Assembly: GCF_026015985.1 (NCBI RefSeq)
Contig: NZ_CP110389.1
Coordinates: forward strand, 6,633,501 to 6,697,500
Direction of reading: 5' to 3'
From: Rhodopseudomonas sp. P2A-2r
Lineage (GTDB): Bacteria; Pseudomonadota; Alphaproteobacteria; Rhizobiales; Xanthobacteraceae
DNA length: 64,000 nucleotides
A model generated the notes under the pieces. It saw nothing but the letters and a program-made list of their open reading frames with translations. It searched no databases and had not been told where the DNA came from. A program made the translations under genes and the position numbers. This document shows, piece after piece, positions 37,227 through 45,544 of the stretch; the stretch's first letter is position 1, and the number at the start of each line of letters is the position of its first letter.

Positions 37227-38222
37227 ATGATCCGCTCACTGCTCACGCGCACCCTGGCTGTCACCGGACTTGTCTTGACGACCGCGGCGCCGGCCTTCGC
37301 CGCCGACAAGGTGACGTTCCTGCTCGACTGGCTGCCGGCCGGCGACAAGGCCGCCGTCTATGTGGCGCAGGCCAAGGGCCTGTTCGCCGCCGAGGGTCTC
37401 GAGGTGACGATCCAGTCCGGCCGCGGCTCCTCCGACGTGGTGACCAAGCTCGGCACCGGCGCCGGCGACATGGGCACCGGCGGGCTCGCCGCGCTGCTGC
37501 AGGCCAGGGCGGAGAGCAAGGTCCCCGTCAAGGCGATCGCCTCGCTCTATACTATCGAGCCGGATGCAATCTTCACCACGGAGGGCTCGGGCATCAACTC
37601 GCTGAAGGACATTGCCGGCAAGAAGATCGCCACGGCCACCTTCTCTTCCTCGAACGTGGTGTGGCCGCTGCTGCTGCAGGCCAACGGCATCGATCCCGCC
37701 AAGGTCGAACTGCTCAAGGTCGACCCCGGCGCACTGGCGCCGATGCTGGCATCGGGCAAGGTCGACGCCACCATCAACTGGGTGACGGTGGCGCCCGGTT
37801 TCGAGGGGCCGATGAACGAGGTCAAGAAGAAGCTGAAGGTGATCTCGTGGTCCGACTACGGCTTCACCGGCTACGGCCTGTCGGTGTTTGCATCGGAAAA
37901 ATTCCTGGCCGAGCGGCCCGACGTGGCACGGCGCACCCTGAAGGCGTTCCTGGCCGGCAACCAGATGGCCATCGCCGATCCGAAACTTGCCGGCGCCTCG
38001 GTGAAGGCCTCGGTGGGCGATATCGATGCGGCCGTTGCCGACAAGCAGTTCGCAGCTTCCATTCCGCTGATGGACAACGCTATCGCCAAGAAGGACGGCG
38101 CCGGCGCCTTCGAGAAGGCGCTGCTCGCCAAGACCTGGGAATGGACCGCCAAGTCGCAGAACATGCCGATCGAGAAGCTCGACCCGGAGACCGCGGTCGA
38201 CCGCTCGTTCCTGCCGAAGTGA
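37227..38222 (+). CDS. ABC transporter binding protein, NMT1/ThiY type
   Basis: A 331-residue exported protein with a Sec signal (MIRSLLTRTLAVTGLVLTTA, cut near APAFAAD). The mature front DKVTFLLDWLPAGDKAAVYV and the helix GLFAAEGLEVTIQSGRGSSD match the binding proteins for thiamine precursors, sulfonates and similar small ligands. Together with the ATPase and permease that follow it is a full importer. GGAG precedes the ATG at 37227 (caaggagtccctcgaatg). The ligand is probably the substrate of the oxygenase and hydrolase upstream, an inference from order. Confidence 0.88.
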   Translation: MIRSLLTRTLAVTGLVLTTAAPAFAADKVTFLLDWLPAGDKAAVYVAQAKGLFAAEGLEVTIQSGRGSSDVVTKLGTGAGDMGTGGLAALLQARAESKVPVKAIASLYTIEPDAIFTTEGSGINSLKDIAGKKIATATFSSSNVVWPLLLQANGIDPAKVELLKVDPGALAPMLASGKVDATINWVTVAPGFEGPMNEVKKKLKVISWSDYGFTGYGLSVFASEKFLAERPDVARRTLKAFLAGNQMAIADPKLAGASVKASVGDIDAAVADKQFAASIPLMDNAIAKKDGAGAFEKALLAKTWEWTAKSQNMPIEKLDPETAVDRSFLPK

Positions 38223-38292
38223 TCCTGCACGGGCGCCGGAGCGATCCGGCGCCCGCCGTTCCTGCCAGCCATCATTTGCCCGGACATCGCTC

Positions 38293-39072
38293 TTGACCTC
38301 GCAGCCCGTCATCCACTTCGCCGACCTCAAGCAGACCTTCGGCAAGGATGACGGCTCGTCCGTCACGGCGCTCGACGGCATCACCTTCGATATCGGGCGC
38401 CACGAGTTCATCGCGGTGCTCGGACCGTCCGGCTGCGGCAAATCGACCCTGCTGAGGCTGATCGCCGGCCTGATCAAGCCGACCGGCGGCACGCTGGACA
38501 TCTACGGCATGCCGGTGACCGAGCCGCGCGACGACATTGGCATCGTGTTCCAGAAGCCGACGCTGCTGCCCTGGTTCAACGTGCTCGACAACGTCACCTT
38601 CCCGATGCGCCACAAATACGGCCGCGTCACCGCGGAGGAGCGCGTCCGTGCGCAGGAGCTGCTGGCGCTGGTCGGCCTGTCCGATTTCGCCGCCAAGCAG
38701 ATCGACGAACTGTCCGGCGGCATGCAGCAGCGCGTCGCCATCGCCCGCGCCCTGCTGCTCGACCCGGACATCCTGCTGATGGACGAGCCGTTCTCGGCGC
38801 TCGACGCGCTGACCCGCGAGGAGATGAGCTTCGAGCTGCTGCGGATCTGGACCGAGCGGCCGAAGACGGTGCTGTTCATCACCCATTCGATCCCCGAAGC
38901 GCTGCTGCTCGCCGACCGCATCGTGGTGATGAGCGCCCGCCCGGGCCGGGTCCGCGAGATCCTCGACGTGCCGCTGGCCCGGCCAAGGTCGCTGGCGTCG
39001 CTGTCCGACCCGGCATTCAACGAGATGGCCAACTACATTCGCGGCCAGCTCTTTACCCGGCCGGTGACATGA
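38293..39072 (+). CDS. ABC importer ATP-binding protein, SsuB/TauB type
   Basis: A 259-residue ATPase with a TTG start (TSQPVIHFADLKQTFGKDD). Walker A is GPSGCGKSTLLRLIAG, the Q-loop IGIVFQKPTLLPWFNVLDNV, signature LSGGMQQRVAIARAL, Walker B ILLMDEPFSALD and H-loop FITHSIPEA. This wording is of the nitrate/sulfonate importer ATPases. It overlaps the permease start by four bases (ATGA) and follows the binding-protein gene by 70 bases. A start codon further upstream was not found. Confidence 0.92.
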   Translation: MTSQPVIHFADLKQTFGKDDGSSVTALDGITFDIGRHEFIAVLGPSGCGKSTLLRLIAGLIKPTGGTLDIYGMPVTEPRDDIGIVFQKPTLLPWFNVLDNVTFPMRHKYGRVTAEERVRAQELLALVGLSDFAAKQIDELSGGMQQRVAIARALLLDPDILLMDEPFSALDALTREEMSFELLRIWTERPKTVLFITHSIPEALLLADRIVVMSARPGRVREILDVPLARPRSLASLSDPAFNEMANYIRGQLFTRPVT

Positions 39073-39860
39073 CCATGAGCCCGCGCCTCTCCCGCACCCT
39101 CGTGCAACTCAACCGCTTCGCGCCGGCGCTGACCTTCATCGCCCTGCTGCTGCTGTGGGAAGGCTCATGCCGCTTCTTCGCCATCCCGTCGTTCCTGCTG
39201 CCGTCGCCGAGCGCCATCGTCACCGCCGGCGCCAATATCGAATGGACGCTGTGGCTCGGCCATATCTGGGCGACGCTGCGGGTGGCGGCGATGGGCTTCG
39301 TGCTCGCCGTGGTGGTGTCGATTCCGTTGGCCATCGCGCTGGCCAATTCGCGCTTCCTGTCGCGCACGCTGTACCCGATCCTGATCATCGTGCAGTCGAC
39401 GCCGGTGGTCGCGGTGGCGCCGATCATCGTCACCACGCTCGGCGCCGCCGACCTGCCGCGGGTGCTGATCACCTTCATGATCGCGTTCTTTCCGATCGTC
39501 GTCTCCACCGTGACCGGCCTGCTGGCGACACCTGAAGAACTGATCGAGCTGTCGCGCTCGCTCAAGGCCGGCCGCGCCCGCGAGGTGCTGCATATCCGCC
39601 TGCCCTTCGCGCTGCCCTATATCTTCAGCGCATTGAAAATTGCCACCACCCTGTCGGTGGTTGGCGCGGTGGTGGCGGAATTCGTGGCGGCCGAGCGCGG
39701 GCTCGGCTTCTTTATCATGTTCTCGACCTCGTTCTTCAAGGTTCCCCAAGCCTTTGCCGGCCTGATCGTGCTGGTCGCGCTGAGCCTTGCGATGTTCCGC
39801 CTGTGTGTGATCGTGCAGCGCAAATTCGCGCCGTGGTCACTTCCGAAAAGCGAGCGCTAG
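39069..39860 (+). CDS. ABC importer permease, SsuC/TauC type
   Basis: A 263-residue inner-membrane protein with about six helices. The conserved EAA-type loop appears as EELIELSRSLKAGRAREVLHIRLPFALPY before helix four, which contacts the ATPase. The front ALTFIALLLLWEGSCRFFAI and helix two AMGFVLAVVVSIPLAIALAN fit the binding-protein-dependent transport system 1 family. It completes the importer. It is followed by 147 bases that contain no gene before the molybdenum-hydroxylase cluster. Confidence 0.92.
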   Translation: MTMSPRLSRTLVQLNRFAPALTFIALLLLWEGSCRFFAIPSFLLPSPSAIVTAGANIEWTLWLGHIWATLRVAAMGFVLAVVVSIPLAIALANSRFLSRTLYPILIIVQSTPVVAVAPIIVTTLGAADLPRVLITFMIAFFPIVVSTVTGLLATPEELIELSRSLKAGRAREVLHIRLPFALPYIFSALKIATTLSVVGAVVAEFVAAERGLGFFIMFSTSFFKVPQAFAGLIVLVALSLAMFRLCVIVQRKFAPWSLPKSER

Positions 39861-40007
39861 ACCGCCGTTGATCGCGTCATGCGTTCGACACGTTGCGGAA
39901 CGTCGCGGTCGGTCACATGCCGAACGCAAATTGTTTATTTGAACTATTCCAGTTTTCGCGCCACCTTGCCGTTCATGGGAGCAACAATCCCGGCAAGGGG
40001 ACGGAAG

Positions 40008-40457
40008 ATGCCAAGCCTCACGATCAACGGCAAGACATTCGAGATCGATGCCGAAGCTGACACGCCCTTGCTGTGGGCTATCCGCGAAAATGCCGGCCTG
40101 ACCGGCACCAAATATGGTTGCGGCATTGCACAATGCGGCGCCTGCACCGTACATCTCGACGGCGCCGCGACCCGTTCGTGCGGCGTGACCGTCGGCGAGG
40201 CCGTCGGCAAGCAGATCGTCACCATCGAGGGACTGGCCGCCGGCGGCACGTTGCACAAGGTGCAGCAGGCCTGGATCGACAACGACGTGCCGCAGTGCGG
40301 CTATTGCCAGAGCGGCATGATCATGGCGGTCACCGCGCTGCTGCGCGACAAGCCGAAACCATCCGACGCCGACATCGACGAGGCCATCACCAATATCTGT
40401 CGTTGCGGCACCTTCCAGCAGGTGCGCGAAGCGATCCACGCCGCCGCCAGCGCCTGA
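40008..40457 (+). CDS. molybdenum hydroxylase small subunit (2Fe-2S), IorA-like
   Basis: A 149-residue iron-sulfur subunit starting [20 protein letters not shown], with AAGGGGACGGAAG just before the ATG. Two 2Fe-2S clusters are bound by Cys38, 43, 46 and 58 (plant-type, [15 protein letters not shown]) and Cys97, 100, 131, 133 (CGYCQSGMI and ICRCGTF). It belongs to the two-subunit hydroxylases such as isoquinoline 1-oxidoreductase and bacterial aldehyde dehydrogenases that lack an FAD subunit. Electrons leave to a cytochrome c, and such a gene follows the large subunit. The substrate is unknown. Confidence 0.93.
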   Translation: MPSLTINGKTFEIDAEADTPLLWAIRENAGLTGTKYGCGIAQCGACTVHLDGAATRSCGVTVGEAVGKQIVTIEGLAAGGTLHKVQQAWIDNDVPQCGYCQSGMIMAVTALLRDKPKPSDADIDEAITNICRCGTFQQVREAIHAAASA

Positions 40458-40467
40458 GGAACATGAC

Positions 40468-42648
40468 ATGACCCATATGCCAAGCCTCAGCCGCCGCTCT
40501 TTCGTCATCGGATCCGCCGCCGTGGGCAGCGGCCTCGCGCTCGGGCTCGACCTGCCGTTCGGCGGTCCCGGCGTGGTGCGCGCCGCCGACGGATCGCCGG
40601 AAGTCAACGCCTGGGTGGTGATACGCCCGGACAACACCGTGGTGATCCGCATCGCGCGTTCGGAAATGGGCCAGGGCACCCTGACCGGCCTCGCGCAGCT
40701 GGTCGCCGAGGAACTCGAATGCGACTGGTCCAAGGTCACGACGGAATATCCGACGCCGGGCCAGAGCGTCGCCCGCAAGCGCGCCTGGGGCGACTTCTCC
40801 ACCGGCGGCAGCCGCGGCATCCGCACCTCGCAGGACTATGTCCGCAAGGGCGGCGCCACCGCGCGCATGATGCTGGTGCAGGCCGCCGCCAATGAATGGA
40901 ACGTGCCGGTCGGCGAATGCAGCGCCGCCAGCAGTGTCATCACCCACAAGCCGTCGGGCCGCACCACCACCTACGGCAAGGTGGTCGAGGCCGCCGCAAA
41001 ACTTTCGCCACCCGCCGACGTCAAGCTGAAGGACCCCAAGGACTGGCGGATCGTCGGCAAGGGCGTCAAGCGGCTGGACACCGCCGACAAGACCACCGGC
41101 AAGATGACCTATGGCGTCGACGTGGTGCTACCGGGCATGCTCAACGCCGCGATCAAGGATTGCCCGGTGTTCGGCGGCAGACTGAAAAGCTTCGACGACT
41201 CCAAGGTCGCCGCCATGAAGGGCGTCAAGAAGGTGGTGAAGGTGGGTGACAGCGCAGTCGCCGTGGTCGCCGACACATGGTGGCACGCCAAGGTCGCGCT
41301 CGACGCACTGCCCATCGTCTGGGACGAAGGCGACAACGCCAAGGTGTCCAGTGCCTCCATCGCCAAATGGCTCGAGGAAGGCCTCGACCCGGCGCAGCCC
41401 GCCTTTATCGGGAACCAGAACGGCGATGCCAAGGCCGCAGTCGCCGGCGCCGCGCGCAAGATCGAGGCGGTCTATTCCTACCCCTACCAGAACCACGCCA
41501 CCATGGAGCCCATGAACGCTACTGCGCTCTACACGGCGGATAAATGCGAAGTGTGGACCGGCACCCAGAACGGCGAAGCCGCCTTCGCCGCGGTGCTGGA
41601 GGCCTCCGGCCTGCCGGCCGACAAATGCGACGTGCACAAGCTGATGCTCGGCGGCGGCTTCGGTCGCCGCAGCATGACCGACTATGTGCGGCAGGCAGTA
41701 TCGATCGCCAAGCAGATGCCGGGTACGCCGATCAAACTGATCTGGTCGCGCGAAGAGGACATGCAGCACGGCAGGTATCATCCGATCACCCAGTGCAAGC
41801 TGACCGGCGCGTTCGACGCCGACAACAATCTGACCGCGCTGCAGGTCCGGCTGTCCGGCCAGTCGATCCTGTTCAGCGTGCGTCCGGATGCGCTGGTCAA
41901 TGGCATGGATCCGGCGGCGTTCCAGGGCCTTGCGCCGCAGGGCGAGGCGGCGATCGGCTACAGTCTGCCGAACCTGTTGGTCGAACACTCCATGCGCAAC
42001 CCGCACGTGCCGCCCGGCTTCTGGCGCGGTGTCAACGTCAACCACAATGCCATCTATCTCGAATGCTTCATGGACGAGCTGGCGCTGTCTGCCGGGCAGG
42101 ACCCGCTCGAATTCCGCCGCAAGCTGATGGGCAAGCACCCCAAGCACCTCGCTGTGCTCAATGCCGTCGCCGAGAAGATCGGCTGGACCACGCCGCCGCC
42201 CAAGGGCGTGTTCCGCGGCATCGCCCAGCACATGGGCTATGGCAGCTACGTGGCCGGCGCCACCGAGATCTCGGTGACATCAGGCAACAAGATCAAGGTG
42301 CATCGCATCGTTGCCGCCACCGATCCCGGCTACGCCGTCAATCCGGCGCAGATCGAGCGGCAGATCGCTGGCTCCTTCGTCTACGGCCTGTCCGCGCTGT
42401 TCTATGGCGGACTCACGGTGAAGGACGGACGCATCGAGGAGAATAACTTCGACACCTACAATTCGATGCGGATCAGCGAAATGCCCAAGGTGGAGTCGAT
42501 CATCATGCCGAGCGGCGGATTCTGGGGCGGGGTCGGCGAGCCGACCATCTGCGTCGCGGCGCCCGCGGTGCTCAACGCCTATTTCGCCGCCACCGGCAAA
42601 CGCATCCGCTCGGTGCCGCTGCGCAACCACGACATCAGCTTTGCCTGA
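40468..42648 (+). CDS. molybdenum hydroxylase large subunit, IorB-like, Tat-exported
   Basis: A 726-residue molybdopterin cytosine-dinucleotide subunit. A twin-arginine signal (SLSRRSFVIGSAAVGSG) sends the folded complex to the periplasm. The Moco motifs LMLGGGFGRRSMTDYV, PPGFWRGVNVNHNAIYLECF and the active-site glutamate in GGVGEPTICVAAPAVLNAYF are present. Family members hydroxylate N-heterocycles or oxidise aldehydes. It follows the small subunit by ten bases and precedes the cytochrome c that could accept electrons. No cofactor-insertion XdhC-type gene is seen in the window. Confidence 0.93.
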   Translation: MTHMPSLSRRSFVIGSAAVGSGLALGLDLPFGGPGVVRAADGSPEVNAWVVIRPDNTVVIRIARSEMGQGTLTGLAQLVAEELECDWSKVTTEYPTPGQSVARKRAWGDFSTGGSRGIRTSQDYVRKGGATARMMLVQAAANEWNVPVGECSAASSVITHKPSGRTTTYGKVVEAAAKLSPPADVKLKDPKDWRIVGKGVKRLDTADKTTGKMTYGVDVVLPGMLNAAIKDCPVFGGRLKSFDDSKVAAMKGVKKVVKVGDSAVAVVADTWWHAKVALDALPIVWDEGDNAKVSSASIAKWLEEGLDPAQPAFIGNQNGDAKAAVAGAARKIEAVYSYPYQNHATMEPMNATALYTADKCEVWTGTQNGEAAFAAVLEASGLPADKCDVHKLMLGGGFGRRSMTDYVRQAVSIAKQMPGTPIKLIWSREEDMQHGRYHPITQCKLTGAFDADNNLTALQVRLSGQSILFSVRPDALVNGMDPAAFQGLAPQGEAAIGYSLPNLLVEHSMRNPHVPPGFWRGVNVNHNAIYLECFMDELALSAGQDPLEFRRKLMGKHPKHLAVLNAVAEKIGWTTPPPKGVFRGIAQHMGYGSYVAGATEISVTSGNKIKVHRIVAATDPGYAVNPAQIERQIAGSFVYGLSALFYGGLTVKDGRIEENNFDTYNSMRISEMPKVESIIMPSGGFWGGVGEPTICVAAPAVLNAYFAATGKRIRSVPLRNHDISFA

Positions 42649-42685
42649 TATGAGCAGAGGCAAGCAGCCTCCGCTTTTCCACTGG

Positions 42686-43009
42686 ATGACGGGAATGAAT
42701 GAGCTTCGCAGTTCCGTTGGATTGGCGATGGCCCTGTTTGCGATTGCGGCCACGCCGTCGCAGGCAGCATCGCTGCCGCCACCGGGCGCGGCTTCGTGCT
42801 CCGGTTGCCACACGACGATCAGTAGTGCGACCTCGCCGGTGCCGCATCTGCGTGGACGCGACGCCGGCGAGATCGTCGCTGCCATGGCAGCGTTTCGCGA
42901 CGGCTCCAGGCCGGCCACGGTGATGAACCGCATCGCCAAGGGGTTTTCCGACGACGAGGTGCGCCCGATCGCGGCATGGCTCGCTGCACAGCAACAGGAC
43001 ACAAGATGA
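42686..43009 (+). CDS. small exported cytochrome c, flavocytochrome c heme subunit type
   Basis: About 107 residues with a Sec signal (MNELRSSVGLAMALFAIAAT). The start could also be 42650 or 42695. The heme motif is CSGCH (ASCSGCHTTISSA). The sixth ligand Met is probably in TVMNRIAKGFSDDEVRPIAAW, a stretch typical of the FccA/SoxE cytochrome subunit of sulfide dehydrogenase. It overlaps the soxF start by four bases (ATGA), so the two are made together. It could also pass electrons from the molybdenum hydroxylase encoded upstream; the close position supports both. Confidence 0.82.
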   Translation: MTGMNELRSSVGLAMALFAIAATPSQAASLPPPGAASCSGCHTTISSATSPVPHLRGRDAGEIVAAMAAFRDGSRPATVMNRIAKGFSDDEVRPIAAWLAAQQQDTR

Positions 43010-44283
43010 GCCGCTTGCGTCATCCGAACCGGCGGGAGTTTTTCGGCGCGGCGATGGGCGCCGCCGCGCTGGGATTTGCGCGGCCGGCGCTGGCGCAGGG
43101 CGCGGCAAAGGTCGTGGTGATCGGCGGCGGTTTCGGCGGCGCCAGTTGCGCCCGCGCGCTGCGGCAACTCGACCCCAGCATCCAGATCACGCTGGTCGAA
43201 CCCAACGCCACCTACACTTCCTGCCCGTTCAGCAATGCGGTGATCGTCGGAATGCGGCCTCTGGAAGCGCAGCAATTCGGTTACGGAAAGTTCGCGGCCG
43301 AGGGCATTGCCGTGGTCCCGCAGATGGCGGCAGGGATCGACGCGCAGGCGCGTAGCGTCAAACTCGCTGACGGCTCGTCGCTGACCTATGACCGGCTGGT
43401 CCTGGCGCCGGGCATCGACCTGCGCTTCGACGCGCTGGAGGGCTACGACCAGGCTGCCGCCGGGAAAATGCCGCACGCCTGGAAGGCCGGCGAGCAGACT
43501 ACGCTGCTGCGCCGCCAGCTCGAGGCGATGGACGATGGCGGTCTGGTGGTGATCGCGGCACCGGCCAATCCGTTCCGCTGTCCGCCCGGCCCCTATGAGC
43601 GCGCCAGCCTGATCGCCTGGTATCTGAAGACGAAGAAGCCGCGCTCCAAGCTGATCATCCTCGACGCCAAGGATGCCTTCTCGAAACAGAAACTGTTCCA
43701 GAGCGCCTGGGCAGAGCTGTATCCCGGCATGGTGGAATGGGTTGCGCTGTCACAGGGCGGCAAGGTGACGTCGGTCGATCCGGCCACCAACACGCTGACC
43801 ACCGATTTCGGCAAGCACACCGCGCAGGTCGCCAATGTGATCCCACCGCAGAAAGCCGGCGCGATCGCCGTGCTGGCCGGTGCCGTCGACAAGACCGGCT
43901 GGTGCAGTATCGATCCGGTCAGCTTCGAATCGCGGCTGGTGCCGAACATCCATGTCATCGGCGACGCCTGCATCGCCGGCGCGATGCCCAAATCGGCTTT
44001 TTCGGCCAATGCCCAGGCCAAGGCCTGCGCCGGCGCGGTGGTCACCCTGCTGGCAGGCAACGCGCCGCCGCAGCCCAAGCTGATCAACACCTGCTACAGC
44101 CTGGTGACGCCCGATTACGGCATCTCCATCGCCGGCGTGTACCAGCCCAAGAACGGCCTGTTCGCGGATGTGGAGGGCGCCGGCGGCGTCAGCCCGCTCG
44201 ATGCGCCGGCCGCGGTACGCGCGCAGGAGGCCGCCTTTGCCGATGCCTGGTTCGCTACCATCACGGCCGAAGCCTTTGGCTAG
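43006..44283 (+). CDS. soxF: sulfide dehydrogenase flavoprotein subunit, SoxF/FccB
   Basis: A 425-residue protein with a twin-arginine signal (NRREFFGAAMGAAALG). The FAD-binding GGGFGGASCARAL is at residues 40-52. Cys73 in YTSCPFSNAVI lies where FccB attaches FAD covalently, and Cys192 (NPFRCPPGPYERA) and Cys363 (INTCYSLVT) correspond to the redox disulfide of flavocytochrome c. The C-terminal domain contains IHVIGDACIAGAMPKSAFSA. It oxidises sulfide or a Sox-bound sulfur in the periplasm and passes electrons to the cytochrome encoded before it. Confidence 0.92.
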   Translation: MSRLRHPNRREFFGAAMGAAALGFARPALAQGAAKVVVIGGGFGGASCARALRQLDPSIQITLVEPNATYTSCPFSNAVIVGMRPLEAQQFGYGKFAAEGIAVVPQMAAGIDAQARSVKLADGSSLTYDRLVLAPGIDLRFDALEGYDQAAAGKMPHAWKAGEQTTLLRRQLEAMDDGGLVVIAAPANPFRCPPGPYERASLIAWYLKTKKPRSKLIILDAKDAFSKQKLFQSAWAELYPGMVEWVALSQGGKVTSVDPATNTLTTDFGKHTAQVANVIPPQKAGAIAVLAGAVDKTGWCSIDPVSFESRLVPNIHVIGDACIAGAMPKSAFSANAQAKACAGAVVTLLAGNAPPQPKLINTCYSLVTPDYGISIAGVYQPKNGLFADVEGAGGVSPLDAPAAVRAQEAAFADAWFATITAEAFG

Positions 44284-44734
44284 AGCACCGGGGATCGCGC
44301 GTCTGCTGCTCGCGGCACTGTGTTGCATCGCGCTGCCCGGCGCGTCCCGCGCGCAACAGCTTGTCGGCTACGTGGTCGAGGGCGATGCCATCGCGGCGTC
44401 GTTGACCGGCGCACCGGGCGATGCCGCGCGCGGACGCGCGCTGGTCGCCAACCGGCAGACCACCTGCGTGCTGTGCCACGCGGTGCCGCAGAACGCGGCC
44501 GTGCTGCAGGGCGATCTGGCGCCGGGTCTCGCGGGCAGCGGCAGCCGCTGGAGCGAGGGACAATTGCGGCTGCGGCTGGTGGATGCGACGCGCCTCAATC
44601 CCGCGACCATCATGCCATCCTATTACCGGGTCGACAGCCTGCAGCGGGTGGCGGCGACATGGCGCGACCGGCCGATCCTCTCGGCTGGGCAGATCGAGGA
44701 CGTGGTGGCCTATCTCACCACGCTGCGGGATTGA
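44243..44734 (+). CDS. soxX: SoxX, monoheme cytochrome c of the SoxXA complex
   Basis: A 163-residue exported cytochrome. The start could also be the TTG at 44276, which gives a cleaner signal (ARAPGIARLLLAALCCIALP, cut near ASRAQQ). The heme site is CVLCH at residues 75-79 and the axial Met124 lies in ATIMPSYYRV. The C-terminus RPILSAGQIEDVVAYLTTL is typical of SoxX. It starts inside the end of soxF, so the two are coupled. With SoxA it attaches thiosulfate to the SoxY cysteine. Confidence 0.9.
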   Translation: MPGSLPSRPKPLARAPGIARLLLAALCCIALPGASRAQQLVGYVVEGDAIAASLTGAPGDAARGRALVANRQTTCVLCHAVPQNAAVLQGDLAPGLAGSGSRWSEGQLRLRLVDATRLNPATIMPSYYRVDSLQRVAATWRDRPILSAGQIEDVVAYLTTLRD

Positions 44735-44747
44735 ACAGGGACGGATG

Positions 44748-45224
44748 ATGAGCACGAGCACCGACGCGACACGGCGCGGCTTCCTGACGATGGCTGGCGG
44801 CATGGCGGCCATCACCGTCACGCCGTTCGCGCTGACGAGTGCACAGGCGACGCCCGACTCGCTGGCCGCGGCCATCCACGCCGTCGTGGGCGGCGCGGTG
44901 GTGCATGCCGGCCGCGTCAAGCTCGACGTGCCGCCGCTGGTGGAGAACGGCAATACCGTGCCGGTCACTGTCAGCGTCTCCAGCCCGATGACGGACACCG
45001 ACTTCGTGCGCAGCATCCATCTGTTCAACGAGAAGAACCCGCAACCCAATGTGGGAAACTTCTTCATCGGCCCGTGCGCCGGCCGCGCCGAGGTCGGCAC
45101 CAGGATGCGGCTCGCCGATACCCAGAAGATCGTGGCCATCGCGCGACTGTCGGACGGTTCGTTCTGGTCGGTCAGCGCCGACGTGGTGGTGACTCTGGCC
45201 GCCTGCACCGAGGAAGCCAGCTGA
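44748..45224 (+). CDS. soxY: SoxY sulfur-carrier protein with altered C-terminal arm
   Basis: A 158-residue exported protein. A twin-arginine signal (TRRGFLTMAGGMAAITVT) precedes the immunoglobulin-like SoxY fold (VPPLVENGNTVPVTVSVSSP, then MTDTDFVRSIHLFNEKNPQP). AGGG lies seven bases before the ATG. Canonical SoxY ends GGCGG, whose cysteine carries the sulfur. Here the end is VVVTLAACTEEAS, so a cysteine (Cys153) is kept at the same place after VT but both flanking Gly pairs are gone, and the arm is longer. A second cysteine is at 110. The gene overlaps soxZ by one base (TGATG). Confidence 0.88.
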   Translation: MSTSTDATRRGFLTMAGGMAAITVTPFALTSAQATPDSLAAAIHAVVGGAVVHAGRVKLDVPPLVENGNTVPVTVSVSSPMTDTDFVRSIHLFNEKNPQPNVGNFFIGPCAGRAEVGTRMRLADTQKIVAIARLSDGSFWSVSADVVVTLAACTEEAS

Positions 45225-45544
45225 TGCCCTCCGCCCTCATCAACGTGCCGCCGAAGGCCAAGCGCGGCGACATCATCGAGATCAAGGCGCTGATGTCGCA
45301 TATCATGGAAACCGGCTTCCGCCACACCGTGACCGGCGAGGCCATTCCCCGCAACATCATCACCAGCTTCTCCTGCCGCTACAATGGCGTGGAGATCTTT
45401 CGTGCTGAGCTGTTTCCGGCCATCGCCGCCAATCCCTTCCTGTCATTCTTTACGGTCGCCAGCGACAGCGGCACGCTGGAATTCAACTGGACCGGCGACC
45501 GCGGCTTTTCCGAAACCGCCTCGGCCTCGATCATCGTCGAATGA
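45224..45544 (+). CDS. soxZ: SoxZ, partner of SoxY
   Basis: A 106-residue protein starting MPSALINVPPKAKRGDIIEI. The fold follows the family pattern: MSHIMETGFRHTVTGEAIPR, then NIITSFSCRYNGVEIFRAEL and the strand GTLEFNWTGDRGFSETASASI. It has no signal peptide and relies on SoxY for export. It dimerises with SoxY to present the carrier cysteine. The start overlaps the soxY stop (TGATG), and its last four bases overlap the soxA start (ATGA). Confidence 0.93.
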   Translation: MPSALINVPPKAKRGDIIEIKALMSHIMETGFRHTVTGEAIPRNIITSFSCRYNGVEIFRAELFPAIAANPFLSFFTVASDSGTLEFNWTGDRGFSETASASIIVE

